This document shows positions 19,503-29,718 of a DNA stretch of 64,000 nt, piece after piece. The stretch's first letter is position 1, and each line of letters opens with the position of its first letter. The position numbers and the translations under genes are program-made. Under the pieces are notes generated by a model. That model was not told the DNA's origin. It did no database searches and saw nothing but the letters and a program-made list of their open reading frames with translations. The DNA is from Saccharococcus thermophilus (GTDB lineage Bacteria; Bacillota; Bacilli; Bacillales; Anoxybacillaceae). The DNA is taken from contig NZ_JAASRS010000001.1 in NCBI RefSeq assembly GCF_011761475.1, positions 1,736,001-1,800,000 of the forward strand, given 5' to 3'.

Positions 19503-20807
19503 TTAATAAATCGGCGTATTGTCTTTCGATACGTTTTCCAAAATCTCTTTGACACGCGCCAGGAAGCGGCCACAAATTAAGCCGTCTAAGACGCGATGGT
19601 CAAGCGACAAACACAAGTTCACCATGTCGCGAATCGCGATCATGCCGTCTTTGACAACCGGGCGTTTGACGATCGATTCGACTTGCAAAATCGCCGCTTG
19701 CGGATAGTTGATGATGCCCATCGATTGCACCGAGCCGAACGAGCCGGTGTTGTTTACCGTAAACGTGCCGCCTTGCATGTCTTCCGGGCGGAGTTTGCCG
19801 GCGCGCGCCTTTGCGGCCAGCTCGGCGATTTCGCGTGCGATGCCTTTGATCGATTTTTCGTCGGCGTGCTTAATGACTGGCACGAATAACGCATCGTCTG
19901 TCGCGACCGCAATGGAGATGTTGATGTCTTTTTTCTGGACAATTTTGTCGCCTGCCCACATCGAATTGATTTGTGGGAATTCTTTCAATGCTTGCGCGAC
20001 CGCTTTGACGAAGAAGGCAAAATATGTTAAATTGAAACCTTCGCGTTTTTTGAATTCGTCTTTGATTGAGTCGCGGTATGCCACTAAGTTCGTCACATCG
20101 ACTTCGACCATCGTCCAGGCGTGCGGCGCTTCGTGTTTGCTGCGAAGCATGTTCGTGGCGATCGCTTTGCGCACAGGGGTGACTGGAATTTCGATGTCGC
20201 CTGCATGAACAGGAACGCTTGTCGCCGCCTGTTTTGGAACAGCTGCGGGTTCTGCTTTCGGCGCTTCTTGCATAGGTGTTGGCTGCGGTGCAGGCTGGGC
20301 CGAAGCAGCTGGCTGCCCACCGGCTTTCGGAATATTTCCGGATTCGATAAGTTTTAACAAATCTTTGCGTGTAATCCGTCCGCCCAATCCCGTTCCTTGC
20401 ACTTGCTCCAAATCAATATTATGTTCTTGAGCGAGGCGAAGAACGGCTGGCGAATAGCGGCCTTTATTGGCCCGATCCGCTTTTTTCGGCGCTTGGACGG
20501 CTTCTCCTTTTGTCTCTTCTGCTTTCGGTGTTTCCTCTTGTTTCGTTTCCGTTGCTGTACCTTCGCCTTCCACTTCGATCGTACAAATCACGGCGCCAAC
20601 CGGCAGCGTTTCCCCTTCATTGGCGATGATTTCTTTGATCACGCCCGTAAAGGAGGAAGGAATTTCGGCGTTTACTTTATCGGTCATGACTTCGGCGATC
20701 GGATCGTATTTATTGACTCTGTCGCCGACGGAAACGAGCCATTTGCTAATCGTGCCTTCGGTGACGCTTTCCCCGAGCTGGGGCATGGTAAGTTGTTCAA
20801 TTGCCAC
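19503..20807 (-). CDS. bkdB: Branched-chain 2-oxo acid dehydrogenase E2, dihydrolipoyl acyltransferase
   Basis: A 434-residue E2 core. The N-terminal lipoyl domain carries its lysine in VMTDKVNAE (Lys44). A linker rich in Ala/Pro/Glu follows, then the E1/E3-binding domain (RYSPAVLRLAQEH...GGRITRKD), a second linker, and the catalytic domain ending DHRVLDG. It passes branched acyl groups from E1 to CoA. GTG at 20807 has GGAGG 9 nt upstream and gives the family-typical start VAIEQLTMPQLGES. Confidence 0.95.
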   Translation of the reverse strand: MAIEQLTMPQLGESVTEGTISKWLVSVGDRVNKYDPIAEVMTDKVNAEIPSSFTGVIKEIIANEGETLPVGAVICTIEVEGEGTATETKQEETPKAEETKGEAVQAPKKADRANKGRYSPAVLRLAQEHNIDLEQVQGTGLGGRITRKDLLKLIESGNIPKAGGQPAASAQPAPQPTPMQEAPKAEPAAVPKQAATSVPVHAGDIEIPVTPVRKAIATNMLRSKHEAPHAWTMVEVDVTNLVAYRDSIKDEFKKREGFNLTYFAFFVKAVAQALKEFPQINSMWAGDKIVQKKDINISIAVATDDALFVPVIKHADEKSIKGIAREIAELAAKARAGKLRPEDMQGGTFTVNNTGSFGSVQSMGIINYPQAAILQVESIVKRPVVKDGMIAIRDMVNLCLSLDHRVLDGLICGRFLARVKEILENVSKDNTPIY

Positions 20808-20866
20808 GTGGGATAACCTCCTATCTCCGTTCAAATCTGCGTTTTGAATCACAAAAATCCCGCTGC

Positions 20867-21850
20867 TTAAAACGCCGCTAGCTCGCGCATCGCTTTTTCG
20901 ACTTTATCCGGATTGACCATAAAGAATTTTTCCATCGTCGGCGCGTATGGCATCGCCGGGACGTCCGGGCCGGCAAGGCGCATAATTGGCGCGTCTAAAT
21001 CAAACAAGCAATGTTCGGCGATAATGGCGGCCACTTCGCTCATAACGCTTCCTTCTTTGTTATCTTCCGTAATCAGCAGCACTTTTCCCGTTTTGCTTGC
21101 CGCTTCGATAATTGCTTCTTTATCTAACGGATATACCGTACGCAAATCAAGAATGTGCGCGGAAATGCCGTCTTGCGCTACTCGTTCTGCCGCCTGCAGC
21201 GCAAAATGAACGCATAATCCGTACGTGATGACGGTAATATCGTCGCCTTCGCGTTTAACGTCGGCTTTGCCGATTGGCAATACGTAATCGTCTTCTGGCA
21301 CCTCACCTTTAATTAAACGATACGCGCGTTTATGTTCAAAGAAAAGAACCGGGTCTTCATCACGGATTGCCGCTTTTAACAATCCTTTGACATCATATGG
21401 CGTCGATGGCATGACAATTTTTAAACCTGGCTGGTTCGCAAAAATCGCTTCCACCGATTGCGAATGGTATAATGCGCCGTGAACGCCGCCGCCATACGGG
21501 GCGCGAATGACAATCGGGCAGTTCCAGTCGTTGTTCGAGCGGTAGCGAATGCGCGCCGCTTCGGAAATAATTTGGTTGACCGCCGGCATGATGAAATCGG
21601 CAAATTGAATTTCGGCAATCGGACGCAGTCCGTACATCGCCGCGCCAATTCCGACGCCAACGATCGCGGATTCGGCCAATGGAGTGTCAATGACGCGCTC
21701 TTCGCCGAACTGTTCATACAATCCTTTCGTCGCTTTAAATACTCCGCCCTTTTTGCCCACGTCTTCCCCTAATACGAAAACGCGCGGGTCGCGTTCCATT
21801 TCTTCACGAATCGCCATCGTCACAGCATCAATATAGGAAATCACTGGCAT
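20867..21850 (-). CDS. bkdAB: Branched-chain 2-oxo acid dehydrogenase E1 beta subunit
   Basis: A 327-residue transketolase-like beta subunit. It begins MPVISYIDAVTMAIREEM and has the GEDVGKKGGVFKAT and PLAESAIVG segments of the E1 beta family. With BkdAA it decarboxylates the 2-oxo acids of Val, Leu and Ile using thiamine diphosphate. It sits 13 bp after bkdAA. Confidence 0.95.
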   Translation of the reverse strand: MPVISYIDAVTMAIREEMERDPRVFVLGEDVGKKGGVFKATKGLYEQFGEERVIDTPLAESAIVGVGIGAAMYGLRPIAEIQFADFIMPAVNQIISEAARIRYRSNNDWNCPIVIRAPYGGGVHGALYHSQSVEAIFANQPGLKIVMPSTPYDVKGLLKAAIRDEDPVLFFEHKRAYRLIKGEVPEDDYVLPIGKADVKREGDDITVITYGLCVHFALQAAERVAQDGISAHILDLRTVYPLDKEAIIEAASKTGKVLLITEDNKEGSVMSEVAAIIAEHCLFDLDAPIMRLAGPDVPAMPYAPTMEKFFMVNPDKVEKAMRELAAF

Positions 21851-21863
21851 CGTCCATTCCCCC

Positions 21864-22859
21864 TTACTTCTCTGCGTATACGTACTTTAAGGCATGTTCT
21901 GGTTCCGCATACGGCGCTTTTTCTGCATAATCCGTCGCTTCGTTCACCTGCTTCATGACGCGGTCGTGAATTTCTTTCTCCAATTCATCTGTCAATACAC
22001 CGACTTCTTTCAAATATTTCGCGAAGGAAATAATCGGGTCTTTGGCACGCGCTTCTTCTAACTCTTCTTCGGAACGGTATGCTCGTTGGTCGTCATCGGA
22101 AGAATGAGAGGTTAAACGATAGGAAACCGTTTCAATCAATGTCGGTCCTTCGCCGCGGCGGGCGCGGTCTGCTGCTTCTTTGACAACTCTGTACACTTCA
22201 AGCGGATCGTTTCCGTCTACCGTATAGCCCGGCATGCCGTAGCCGATGGCCCGGTCCGATACTTTTTCGCACGCCAATTGTTTGGAAATTGGCACGGAAA
22301 TCGCGTATTTGTTATTTTCGCACATGAAAATAACAGGTAATTTATGCACGCCGGCAAAGTTGGCACCTTCATGGAAATCGCCTTGGTTCGATGATCCTTC
22401 TCCGAACGTCACAAACGCAACAAAATCTTTCTTTTCCATTTTCGCCGCTAGCGCGATGCCAACTGCATGCGGCACTTGCGTCGTTACGGGAGATGAGCCG
22501 GTTACAATACGGTTTTTCTTTTTCCCGAAGTGACCTGGCATTTGCCGGCCGCCGGAGTTTGGATCTTCCGCTTTCGCAAAGGCCGATAGCATCAGTTCTC
22601 TTGGCGTCATGCCAAAAGTTAATACGACGCCCATATCGCGATAATAAGGCAATACATAATCTTTCGTACGGTCAAGGGCGAACGCCGCGCCGACTTGTGC
22701 CGCTTCCTGTCCTTGGCAAGAGATAACGAACGGAATTTTTCCAGCGCGGTTTAATAACCACATACGCTCGTCGATTTTACGGGCCAACAACATCGTTTCA
22801 TACATTTGCAATACCGTCTCATCGCTTAAGCCTAACGCTTGGTGACGATTTTCTGCCAT
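21864..22859 (-). CDS. bkdAA: Branched-chain 2-oxo acid dehydrogenase E1 alpha subunit
   Basis: A 331-residue thiamine diphosphate-binding subunit. The TPP motif runs GEGSSNQGDFHEGANFA to CENNKYAIS, and the phosphorylation-loop-like YRLTSHSSDDD is present. It forms an alpha2beta2 enzyme with BkdAB. It starts 24 bp after lpdV with a clear GGAGG site. Confidence 0.95.
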   Translation of the reverse strand: MAENRHQALGLSDETVLQMYETMLLARKIDERMWLLNRAGKIPFVISCQGQEAAQVGAAFALDRTKDYVLPYYRDMGVVLTFGMTPRELMLSAFAKAEDPNSGGRQMPGHFGKKKNRIVTGSSPVTTQVPHAVGIALAAKMEKKDFVAFVTFGEGSSNQGDFHEGANFAGVHKLPVIFMCENNKYAISVPISKQLACEKVSDRAIGYGMPGYTVDGNDPLEVYRVVKEAADRARRGEGPTLIETVSYRLTSHSSDDDQRAYRSEEELEEARAKDPIISFAKYLKEVGVLTDELEKEIHDRVMKQVNEATDYAEKAPYAEPEHALKYVYAEK

Positions 22860-22883
22860 CGAAAAAACCTCCCTTTTATTCGC

Positions 22884-24305
22884 TTAAAAATGAATCGCTT
22901 TTCCATCAACAGCGAGCACCGCTTCCGCCATTGCTTCCGATAGCGTTGGATGCGGATGAATCGTATGCGCCACTTCCCACGGAGTCGCATCCAGGACGCG
23001 CGCTAATCCCGCTTCAGAAATCATATCGGTGACGTGAGGGCCAACCATATGAACACCAAGCAAGTCGTTCGTTTTTTGATCGGCTACGATTTTCACGAAC
23101 CCTTCCGCTTCGCCGAACACGAGCGCTTTGCCGATCGCTTTAAACGGAAATTTTCCGACTTTGACATCATACCCTTTTGCTTTCGCTTCTTCTTCCGTTA
23201 AGCCGACGCTTGCGACTTCCGGACGGCTGTAGACGCATTTTGAAATCATGGTATAGTCGATCGGCGATGGATTTTGGCCGGCAATATGCTCGACAGCAAC
23301 AATTCCTTCATGGGACGCTACATGTGCTAGCTGCAAGCCGCCGATGACATCGCCAATCGCATAAATATGCGACTCTTTCGTTTGGTAAAACTCGTTCGTT
23401 TGAATAAATCCTTTTTCGACGACAATATCGGTATTTTCGATGCCGATTCCTTCAATGTTTGCTTGACGGCCAACAGAGACGAGCATTTTTTCGGCGGTAA
23501 ACGTTTTTTGCTCGCCATTATGCTCCGCTTGAATTGTCACACCATTTCCTTTTTCCAACGTTTCCGGCAAGACTTTTGCCCCTGTGACAATCGTAATGCC
23601 GCGGCGTTTTAAAAGCTTTTCCACTTCTTTGGAGACGTCATGATCTTCCGTCGGCAAAATGCGCTCGGCGTATTCCAATACCGTCACGTCGACGCCAAAA
23701 TCATTCAGCATCGATGCCCATTCAATGCCAATGACACCGCCGCCGACGATAATAATCGAAGAAGGAAGTGTTTCCATTTGCAGCGCTTCATCGGATGTCA
23801 TGACCAATTTGCCGTCAATGTCAAGGCCTGGCAGCGTTCGCGGGCGCGAACCTGTGGCGATGATGACGTTTTTCGGCACGAGCATTTCGTTTTCCGAACC
23901 GTCATTCATTTCCACGGAAATCGTCCCCGGCATCGGCGAGAAAATGGATGGACCTAAAATGCGCCCAGTTCCGGCATAGACGTCAATTTTTCCTTTTTTC
24001 ATTAAGTGCTGGACGCCTTTATGGAGCTGCTCGATAATGGCTGCTTTGCGCGCCTGCACTTTGGCGAAGTCAAGGCGTACATCGCTTGCCACGACGCCAA
24101 ACGTTTCGCTGTTTTTCGTTTGCGCGTATACTTCCGCGCTCCGAAGCAGCGCCTTGCTTGGAATACAGCCGGCATGCAGACACGTTCCGCCCAGCTTGCC
24201 TTTTTCGACAACGGCTGTTTTTAACCCTAGCTGGGAAGCGCGAATCGCCGCCACATATCCTCCCGTGCCGCCGCCAAGGATGACGAGATCATATTCTTTT
24301 GCCAT
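22884..24305 (-). CDS. lpdV: Dihydrolipoyl dehydrogenase (E3) of the branched-chain complex
   Basis: A 473-residue flavoprotein. It has the FAD motif GGGTGGYVAA, redox disulfide GGTCLHAGCIPSKAL, NAD motif GGGVIGIEWAS, and C-terminal active-site HPHPTLSEA. It reoxidises the E2 lipoyl group with NAD+. It lies 15 bp after buk in the same operon, so it is a complex-dedicated copy. Confidence 0.95.
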   Translation of the reverse strand: MAKEYDLVILGGGTGGYVAAIRASQLGLKTAVVEKGKLGGTCLHAGCIPSKALLRSAEVYAQTKNSETFGVVASDVRLDFAKVQARKAAIIEQLHKGVQHLMKKGKIDVYAGTGRILGPSIFSPMPGTISVEMNDGSENEMLVPKNVIIATGSRPRTLPGLDIDGKLVMTSDEALQMETLPSSIIIVGGGVIGIEWASMLNDFGVDVTVLEYAERILPTEDHDVSKEVEKLLKRRGITIVTGAKVLPETLEKGNGVTIQAEHNGEQKTFTAEKMLVSVGRQANIEGIGIENTDIVVEKGFIQTNEFYQTKESHIYAIGDVIGGLQLAHVASHEGIVAVEHIAGQNPSPIDYTMISKCVYSRPEVASVGLTEEEAKAKGYDVKVGKFPFKAIGKALVFGEAEGFVKIVADQKTNDLLGVHMVGPHVTDMISEAGLARVLDATPWEVAHTIHPHPTLSEAMAEAVLAVDGKAIHF

Positions 24306-24320
24306 ATCGTTTTCTCCTTT

Positions 24321-25433
24321 CTATCGCAAAACGGTTGTGTGTGCCACATTCCCGCCCGGATATACTTTGTCTTTTTCTTCGCCGCGCAACACGCGCAACG
24401 CCCCTTCCGCAAGCGCTCGCAACTCGTTTTCACCAGGGTGAACAATCACATCGGCAATCCAGTGAACGCGATCGCTGATTTCCTTCACAAACTGTTTTCC
24501 GTAGGCAAGGCCGCCCGTTAAAATAATCGCGTCGACTTTTCCCGCCAATACAGCGCTTGCCGCTCCGATTTCTTTTGCCACTTGATAGGCCATTGCGCTA
24601 TATACTAGCTTCGCCTTTTCATCGCCCTCTTCAATCATTTTTTCCACTTTTACCGCATCATTGGTGCCAAGGTAACCGACTAGCCCGCCTTTGCCGACAA
24701 TCATGCTCATTACTTCATCTCGGAAGTATTCACCGGAGAAACATAAAGAAACGAGGTCGCCAGCGGGCACGGTGCCAGCGCGTTCCGGGCTAAACGGACC
24801 TTCGCCGTCCAATCCGTTATTAACATCGACTACCCGGCCTTTTTTATGGGCGCCGACGGTAATTCCGCCGCCCATATGGGCGACAATAAGGTTCAGCTCT
24901 TCATACCGTTTCCCGAGCTGCTTGGCAACGCGGCGAGCCACCGCCTTTTGATTGAGAGCATGGAAAATGCTTCTCCGCTCAATGAGCGCAAATCCAGAAA
25001 TACGGGCGATTGGCTCAAGTTCATCAACGACAACCGGGTCAACAATAAACGCGGGGATATTTAACGCTGAAGCAATTTCATACGCCAAAATGCCGCCAAG
25101 GTTCGAAGCGTGCTGGCCGGAATAGCCTTTACGCAAATCCTTGAGCATCTGTTCATTGACGCGGTACGTGCCGCCTTCGATCGGACGCAACAGCCCGCCG
25201 CGGCCGCAAACAGCGCTTAATTTGGAAAGATTGATGCCTTCTTCATCAAGCGCGTCTAAAATCGTTTGTTTGCGAAATTCATATTGATCAATAATCGATG
25301 GATAGCGCTGCAGCGTTTCTGCATCATGGCGAATCGTTTTTTCAAAAATGGAGTGTTCGTCTTCAAACACGCCTATTTTTGTCGAGGTCGATCCAGGATT
25401 AATGGTTAAAATGCGAAACTTCTGCTCTTGCAA
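24321..25433 (-). CDS. buk: Branched-chain acyl / butyrate kinase
   Basis: A 370-residue acetokinase-family enzyme, with [16 protein letters not shown] at the start and [18 protein letters not shown] as the phosphate loop. It would make ATP from acyl phosphates such as isovaleryl phosphate produced by Ptb. TTG at 25433 has GGAGG 9 nt upstream. Since ptb in this operon is truncated, the kinase may lack its usual substrate supply here. Confidence 0.93.
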   Translation of the reverse strand: MQEQKFRILTINPGSTSTKIGVFEDEHSIFEKTIRHDAETLQRYPSIIDQYEFRKQTILDALDEEGINLSKLSAVCGRGGLLRPIEGGTYRVNEQMLKDLRKGYSGQHASNLGGILAYEIASALNIPAFIVDPVVVDELEPIARISGFALIERRSIFHALNQKAVARRVAKQLGKRYEELNLIVAHMGGGITVGAHKKGRVVDVNNGLDGEGPFSPERAGTVPAGDLVSLCFSGEYFRDEVMSMIVGKGGLVGYLGTNDAVKVEKMIEEGDEKAKLVYSAMAYQVAKEIGAASAVLAGKVDAIILTGGLAYGKQFVKEISDRVHWIADVIVHPGENELRALAEGALRVLRGEEKDKVYPGGNVAHTTVLR

Positions 25434-25507
25434 CAGTTGCTACCTCCATTTCTTGGTATGGAAGCGGAAAATATTTTCCTGCTTTTCCGCTTCCGCTTTG
25501 ATTGTCC

Positions 25508-26611
25508 TTAACGACCGCGACGGCGGCTTAAAATATGATGGCCGTTTTGCAAAAATTGACTGCGGGACTTGCGCATTGTTTCAATGCGTTCCTCGGCAAG
25601 ACGGTCTGCCGCTTTATATGTCGGGATGCTGTCGCGTTTCGCAATGGCAAATACTTTTTCAATGTTGTCGTAAATTTGTTCGATTTTTTTCATTGCGCGT
25701 TCGCGATTATAGCCGTACAGCTCATCGGCAACGTTAATGACACCGCCGGCATTGATGACGTAATCCGGTGCGTACACGATGCCCATTTCATGAATGATAT
25801 CGCCATGTTTCGGTTCTTTTAGCTGGTTGTTCGCCGAACCGGCAATGACTTTCGCTTTTAATTGCGGAATCGTTTGGTCGTTAATAATGCCGCCAAGCGC
25901 ACATGGAGCAAAAATATCGCAATCAACGCCGTAAATATCGTTCGGATCTACCGCTTTGGCGCCAAATTCTTCAACGGCGCGCTGCACCGCTTCTTTGTTA
26001 ATGTCAGTAACGATAAGTTGCGCCCCTTCTTCATGAAGATGACGGCATAAATGATAGGCGACATTGCCGACCCCTTGCACGGCGATGACTTTTCCTTCTA
26101 ATGAATCGCTGCCAAACGCTTCTTTTGCCGCCGCTTTCATGCCGCGATACACCCCATATGCCGTTGCTGGAGACGGATTTCCCGATGAGCCGAACTCCGG
26201 CGAGATGCCTGTCACATAATCTGTTTCTTGGTAGATAATATCCATATCGGCAACGGTGGTGCCGACGTCTTCCGCGGTGATATAGCGGCCGTTTAATCCT
26301 TGAATAAAGCGGCCGAACGCGCGGAACATCGCTTCATTTTTATCTTTGCGCGGGTCGCCGATAATGACCGTTTTCCCGCCGCCAAGGTTGAGCCCTGCCG
26401 CAGCGTTTTTATACGTCATGCCGCGTGCTAAGCGAAGCGCATCTTCAATCGCTTCTTCTTCCGAGTTATACATCCACATGCGCGTACCGCCTAATGCTGG
26501 GCCGAGCGTTGTATCGTGAATAGCGATAATCGCTTTCAATCCCGATTCTTTATCTTGGCAAAACAACAATTGTTCATAATCGTATTTTTCCATGTATTTA
26601 AACAGTTCCAT
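25508..26611 (-). CDS. bcd: Leucine (branched-chain amino acid) dehydrogenase
   Basis: A 367-residue NAD-dependent dehydrogenase of the Glu/Leu/Phe/Val family. The catalytic-lysine segment is [10 protein letters not shown] (Lys80 region), the Rossmann motif is GVGNVAYHL, and [10 protein letters not shown] follows. It deaminates Leu, Val and Ile to the oxo acids used by the Bkd complex. A 74-bp gap separates it from buk and 21 bp from the ptb remnant. Confidence 0.95.
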   Translation of the reverse strand: MELFKYMEKYDYEQLLFCQDKESGLKAIIAIHDTTLGPALGGTRMWMYNSEEEAIEDALRLARGMTYKNAAAGLNLGGGKTVIIGDPRKDKNEAMFRAFGRFIQGLNGRYITAEDVGTTVADMDIIYQETDYVTGISPEFGSSGNPSPATAYGVYRGMKAAAKEAFGSDSLEGKVIAVQGVGNVAYHLCRHLHEEGAQLIVTDINKEAVQRAVEEFGAKAVDPNDIYGVDCDIFAPCALGGIINDQTIPQLKAKVIAGSANNQLKEPKHGDIIHEMGIVYAPDYVINAGGVINVADELYGYNRERAMKKIEQIYDNIEKVFAIAKRDSIPTYKAADRLAEERIETMRKSRSQFLQNGHHILSRRRGR

Positions 26612-26632
26612 GATAAATTCCTCCCTAATTGT

Positions 26633-27235
26633 TTATTTGGATGCGGAACAAACCGCGAGCGCTAACGAATACAGTTTGCTTTCCGCCGAATCGGCGCGTG
26701 ATGTAAGGACAATCGGTGCCTTCGCTCCAGCGATGACGGCCCCGACTTTGGCATTGGCAAAATAAACAAGCGATTTATATAGCATGTTTCCCGCTTCAAT
26801 GTCAGGAACGAGCAAAATATCTGCCCTTCCCGCCACTTCGCTGTCAATGCGCTTATGTTCCGCCGCTATAGCTGAAACCGCATTGTCGAGGGCAAGCGGT
26901 CCATCAATGATGCAATCTTTTATTTGTCCGCGTTTTTGCATCATGGTCAACGCTGCCGCATCAACGGTGGCTGGCATCGCCGGGTTGACTACTTCCACCG
27001 CCGCCAGCGGCGCCACTTTCGGCATGTCAATGCCAATTGACCGGGCTACGGCAACGGCATTCGCCACAATCTGAGCTTTTTGTTCCAAATCCGGCACAAT
27101 GTTCATCGCCGCATCCGTCACAATAATGAAACGGTCATATCCAGGGACTTCAAATACAGCCACATGGGAAAGCACCTTTCCCGTCCGCAAGCCGTACTCT
27201 TTGTTTAACACCGCTTTTAACAACGCAGCGGTTGT
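26633..27235 (-). pseudogene. ptb: Phosphate butyryltransferase, N-terminal third deleted
   Basis: About 198 residues corresponding to the C-terminal two thirds of Ptb: [58 protein letters not shown] full Ptb is near 300 residues, so roughly the first 100 are missing. The homology stops abruptly near 27230-27240, where BkdR sequence in another frame takes over. No start with a ribosome site is seen. The N-terminal domain carries part of the active site, so activity is unlikely. It is a deletion remnant, not a window-edge effect. Confidence 0.9.
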
Positions 27236-28482
27236 TTTCTATCACTTGCATTATGAATCGCGTGAGCAAATAATTCTTTTCCCGTGCCGGATTCGCCGCG
27301 CAACAATATCGTCACTGGCGTTTTTGCGGCTACTTTCGCCTGTTCAATTGCTATTTTGATTTCCTCCGATGTACCGATAATATCGGCAAACGAATATTTC
27401 GCTTCGAGCGTGCGGATAATTTGCCTTGCCCGGTTGAGCTCCGCTGTCAGACGCTGAATCTCAGATACGTCATGAATCACCCCGACACTGCCTTTTAGCA
27501 CCCCGTCAACAATAATCGGCGCCACATTCACAACCACGTCGCGGTTTTTCGGGCCGACTTTCATACGCACCCCGCGGACGGGACGGCGCGTTTTTAACAC
27601 TTGCATGTGCATGCTTTCCCCTTCCGCGATATCGGCTGTGGCCGGCTTACCGATTACTTCTTCTTCCGACAGGCCGGTAATGCGCGTATACGCCGGGTTA
27701 ATTAAAATGCCATTTCCATGCTCATCGACAACAGAAATCGCTTCCTCTGACGAATGAATAATCGCTTCAAGCATCATGCGCATTTCTTTTAAGTCGGTAA
27801 TTTCCTCTGCCAGTTTCACTAATTCAGTAATATCTTTAAAAATCGCCATTGCGCCGAACAGCTTCCCAGTCTCATCGATCATTGGAATTCTTGTCGTTAT
27901 AATTTTTTTTCCGTTGGCTAGTTTTACTTCTTGGTGAAATTCCGTCTGTTTCGTTTTTAATACCCGCGGCAGTCCGCTTGTCGGCAAAACTTCTAAAATG
28001 TGTTTCCCAATTACTTTTTCCTTATCCACTTCAATCATTTCGGCGGCGCTGTTATTAATATCGGTAATGTAAGCATATTCATCCACGACAATCATGCCAT
28101 CATGAGACGAGTTAAAAATTAAACCGCGTCTTGTTGTTTCGCTTTTCAGCTTTGCAATCAACATTTCTTTTTCTTCCATCAGCTCCGCCAGCATATGGGC
28201 GACGGCTCCGGGAACGACGTTCGTATTCGGCGCGCACTGCGCGCGAATGTCATCCAACACTTCCTGCTTTCCTGTCGCTTCAATAACGAGGTCGATTTCC
28301 TCATTAACAAAAACACGCCAATCCGTGCCAACAGCAATATTCATTTCTCGCGCCAGTTTTATTCCGGGTGCCGTCTCATCGATATCTATTACGGCTGTTA
28401 CTTGAAACACCGTCGTTTTCTGTAGCAGCTTTAGCAGCGCCGTTCCACCAGTTCCAGCGCCAACGATTAATACTTTTTTCAT
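27217..28482 (-). pseudogene. bkdR: Sigma-54-dependent activator BkdR, truncated in the AAA+ domain
   Basis: A 421-residue open frame: N-terminal Rossmann-like domain ([17 protein letters not shown]), two PAS domains (about 150-250 and 260-370), then the AAA+ domain, which ends right after Walker A (RGESGTGKE...HNASDR). A complete BkdR is about 690 residues, so the rest of AAA+ (including the GAFTGA-type sigma-54 contact) and the DNA-binding helix-turn-helix are lost. The last five residues come from ptb DNA read in the wrong frame. The truncated protein cannot activate a SigL promoter. Confidence 0.92.
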
Positions 28483-28529
28483 CGTTCTTCACCACGCTTT
28501 GGCATATGCAATTTTTTGCAGGTATTTTT

Positions 28530-28558
28530 ATCATAACGATTTTTTCTTTGCTTGACAA
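28530..28558 (-). promoter_or_regulatory. Sigma-A promoter of bkdR
   Basis: Read leftward: TTGTCA (28558-28553), 17-bp spacer, TATGAT (28535-28530), about 45 bp upstream of the bkdR start. After the deletion this promoter reads through truncated bkdR into the rest of the bkd operon. Confidence 0.75.
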
Positions 28559-28579
28559 ACGCAGTGAAACGGTTAAGAT
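28552..28579 (+). promoter_or_regulatory. Sigma-A promoter of yqzF
   Basis: TTGACA (28552-28557), 16-bp spacer, TAAGAT (28574-28579), about 40 bp before the yqzF start. Its -35 box overlaps the bkdR -35 box on the other strand, so the two promoters are back to back and likely to compete. Confidence 0.65.
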
Positions 28580-28620
28580 GGTTCATGAAGCTACCTTTTT
28601 GCGAAAGGATCACGATAACG

Positions 28621-28869
28621 ATGGTACGAATGATCGCTCTTCTTATTTTAGTGATTCCCGGCTTATTGGCGGCGCTTGGAATTAAATGGATGCGCGACAC
28701 CTTATTCGGTATTTTGCATTCACCGTTTCCGTTTCTTTCCCTGCAGTTTTTAGCGGGGTTCCTTTTGTTTGCAGGCGGTCTGGCATTTATCGGGGGATTT
28801 ATTTTGCATCGCGACCGCAAGCGCAATAAAGTGCAGCCGCGGTTTCAAAAACAGAAAAAAACACCTTAA
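28621..28869 (+). CDS. yqzF: DUF2627 membrane protein (YqzF-like)
   Basis: An 82-residue protein with two transmembrane segments (about 4-20 and 41-63) and a basic tail HRDRKRNKVQPRF. B. subtilis YqzF occupies the same place beside bkdR. The ATG at 28621 is preceded by AAAGGA about 11 nt upstream; the frame is open farther but has no better site. Function unknown. It converges on the glycerophosphodiesterase gene, with only 8 bp between the two stop codons. Confidence 0.8.
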   Translation: MVRMIALLILVIPGLLAALGIKWMRDTLFGILHSPFPFLSLQFLAGFLLFAGGLAFIGGFILHRDRKRNKVQPRFQKQKKTP

Positions 28870-28893
28870 ACGTTTGTTTAAGGCGTTTTTTTT
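28865..28893. terminator. Shared bidirectional terminator containing both stop codons
   Basis: CCTTAAAC pairs with GTTTAAGG around GTTT. The plus strand continues CGTTTTTTTT, the minus strand TGTTTTTTT. The stem contains the TAA of yqzF (28867-28869) and the TAA of the opposing gene (28878-28880). Confidence 0.88.
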
Positions 28894-29606
28894 AATATTT
28901 CCTTCGCTAGGCGCGGATAATCAGTAAAAATGGCGTCGACTTCGTATGCAAACATTTTTTTCATTAAAGATTCTTTGTTAATGGTAAATGGGCGAATAGC
29001 AATTCCGTGGTGACGCGCTTGATGCAAAAACGATTCCGTCACTGTCCGGTGATACGGGTGCAATCCCTTTGCTTTCATGACACGAACGTATTTCCACGGA
29101 TCGTATAAAGGTTCCATATACAATAATCCCGTCTCGATATTTGGCGCCAAATGATGACAAAATAGCATGCTGTTATGATTAAAGGATGACAGCACTGTCC
29201 GCTCCTCAAGCCCATAATGGCGAATCATGTCAATCACTTTTTGTTCCAGCCCCTCATAAGCAATAAGACCATTTTTTAACTCAATATTTAACAATAATGA
29301 TGTCGGGTGAATCCAGGCCAGCACCTCTTCCAATAACGGGATGCGACAAACGTCGTATTGGTCGACAAATTTGTACACGGCATTAAATTGTTTCAGTTCA
29401 CGATACGTAAAGTCTTTGACCCATCCCGTTCCATCTGTCGTTCGATCGATCGTTTCATCATGAATGACGACAATTTGTCCGTCTTTCGTCAATTGCACAT
29501 CTAACTCAATGCCGTCTGCTCCCACCCGCTCCGCTTCATAAAAAGCGATCATCGTATTTTCCGGATGCGTGCCGGCGGAACCGCGGTGCGCGAAAATTTT
29601 TGTCAT
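28878..29606 (-). CDS. Glycerophosphodiester phosphodiesterase (YqiK-like)
   Basis: A 242-residue cytoplasmic GDPD. It opens with FAHRGSAGTHPENT (active-site His and substrate loop), followed by DGIELDVQLTKDG with the metal-binding Glu/Asp and IHDETIDRTTDG with the second catalytic His. It splits glycerophosphodiesters into glycerol 3-phosphate and an alcohol. No signal peptide is seen. It stands between yqzF and spo0A as in B. subtilis. Confidence 0.92.
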   Translation of the reverse strand: MTKIFAHRGSAGTHPENTMIAFYEAERVGADGIELDVQLTKDGQIVVIHDETIDRTTDGTGWVKDFTYRELKQFNAVYKFVDQYDVCRIPLLEEVLAWIHPTSLLLNIELKNGLIAYEGLEQKVIDMIRHYGLEERTVLSSFNHNSMLFCHHLAPNIETGLLYMEPLYDPWKYVRVMKAKGLHPYHRTVTESFLHQARHHGIAIRPFTINKESLMKKMFAYEVDAIFTDYPRLAKEILKKTP

Positions 29607-29718
29607 CTGTTTGCTAACTCCTTTCTATTCCCGCTGCAAAAAGCGATCATAAAAATATATGCGTAAAAAGAAAAAAATTTGCTATACTACTTTTGTTATA
29701 AACAGACGAGGTGATAAA

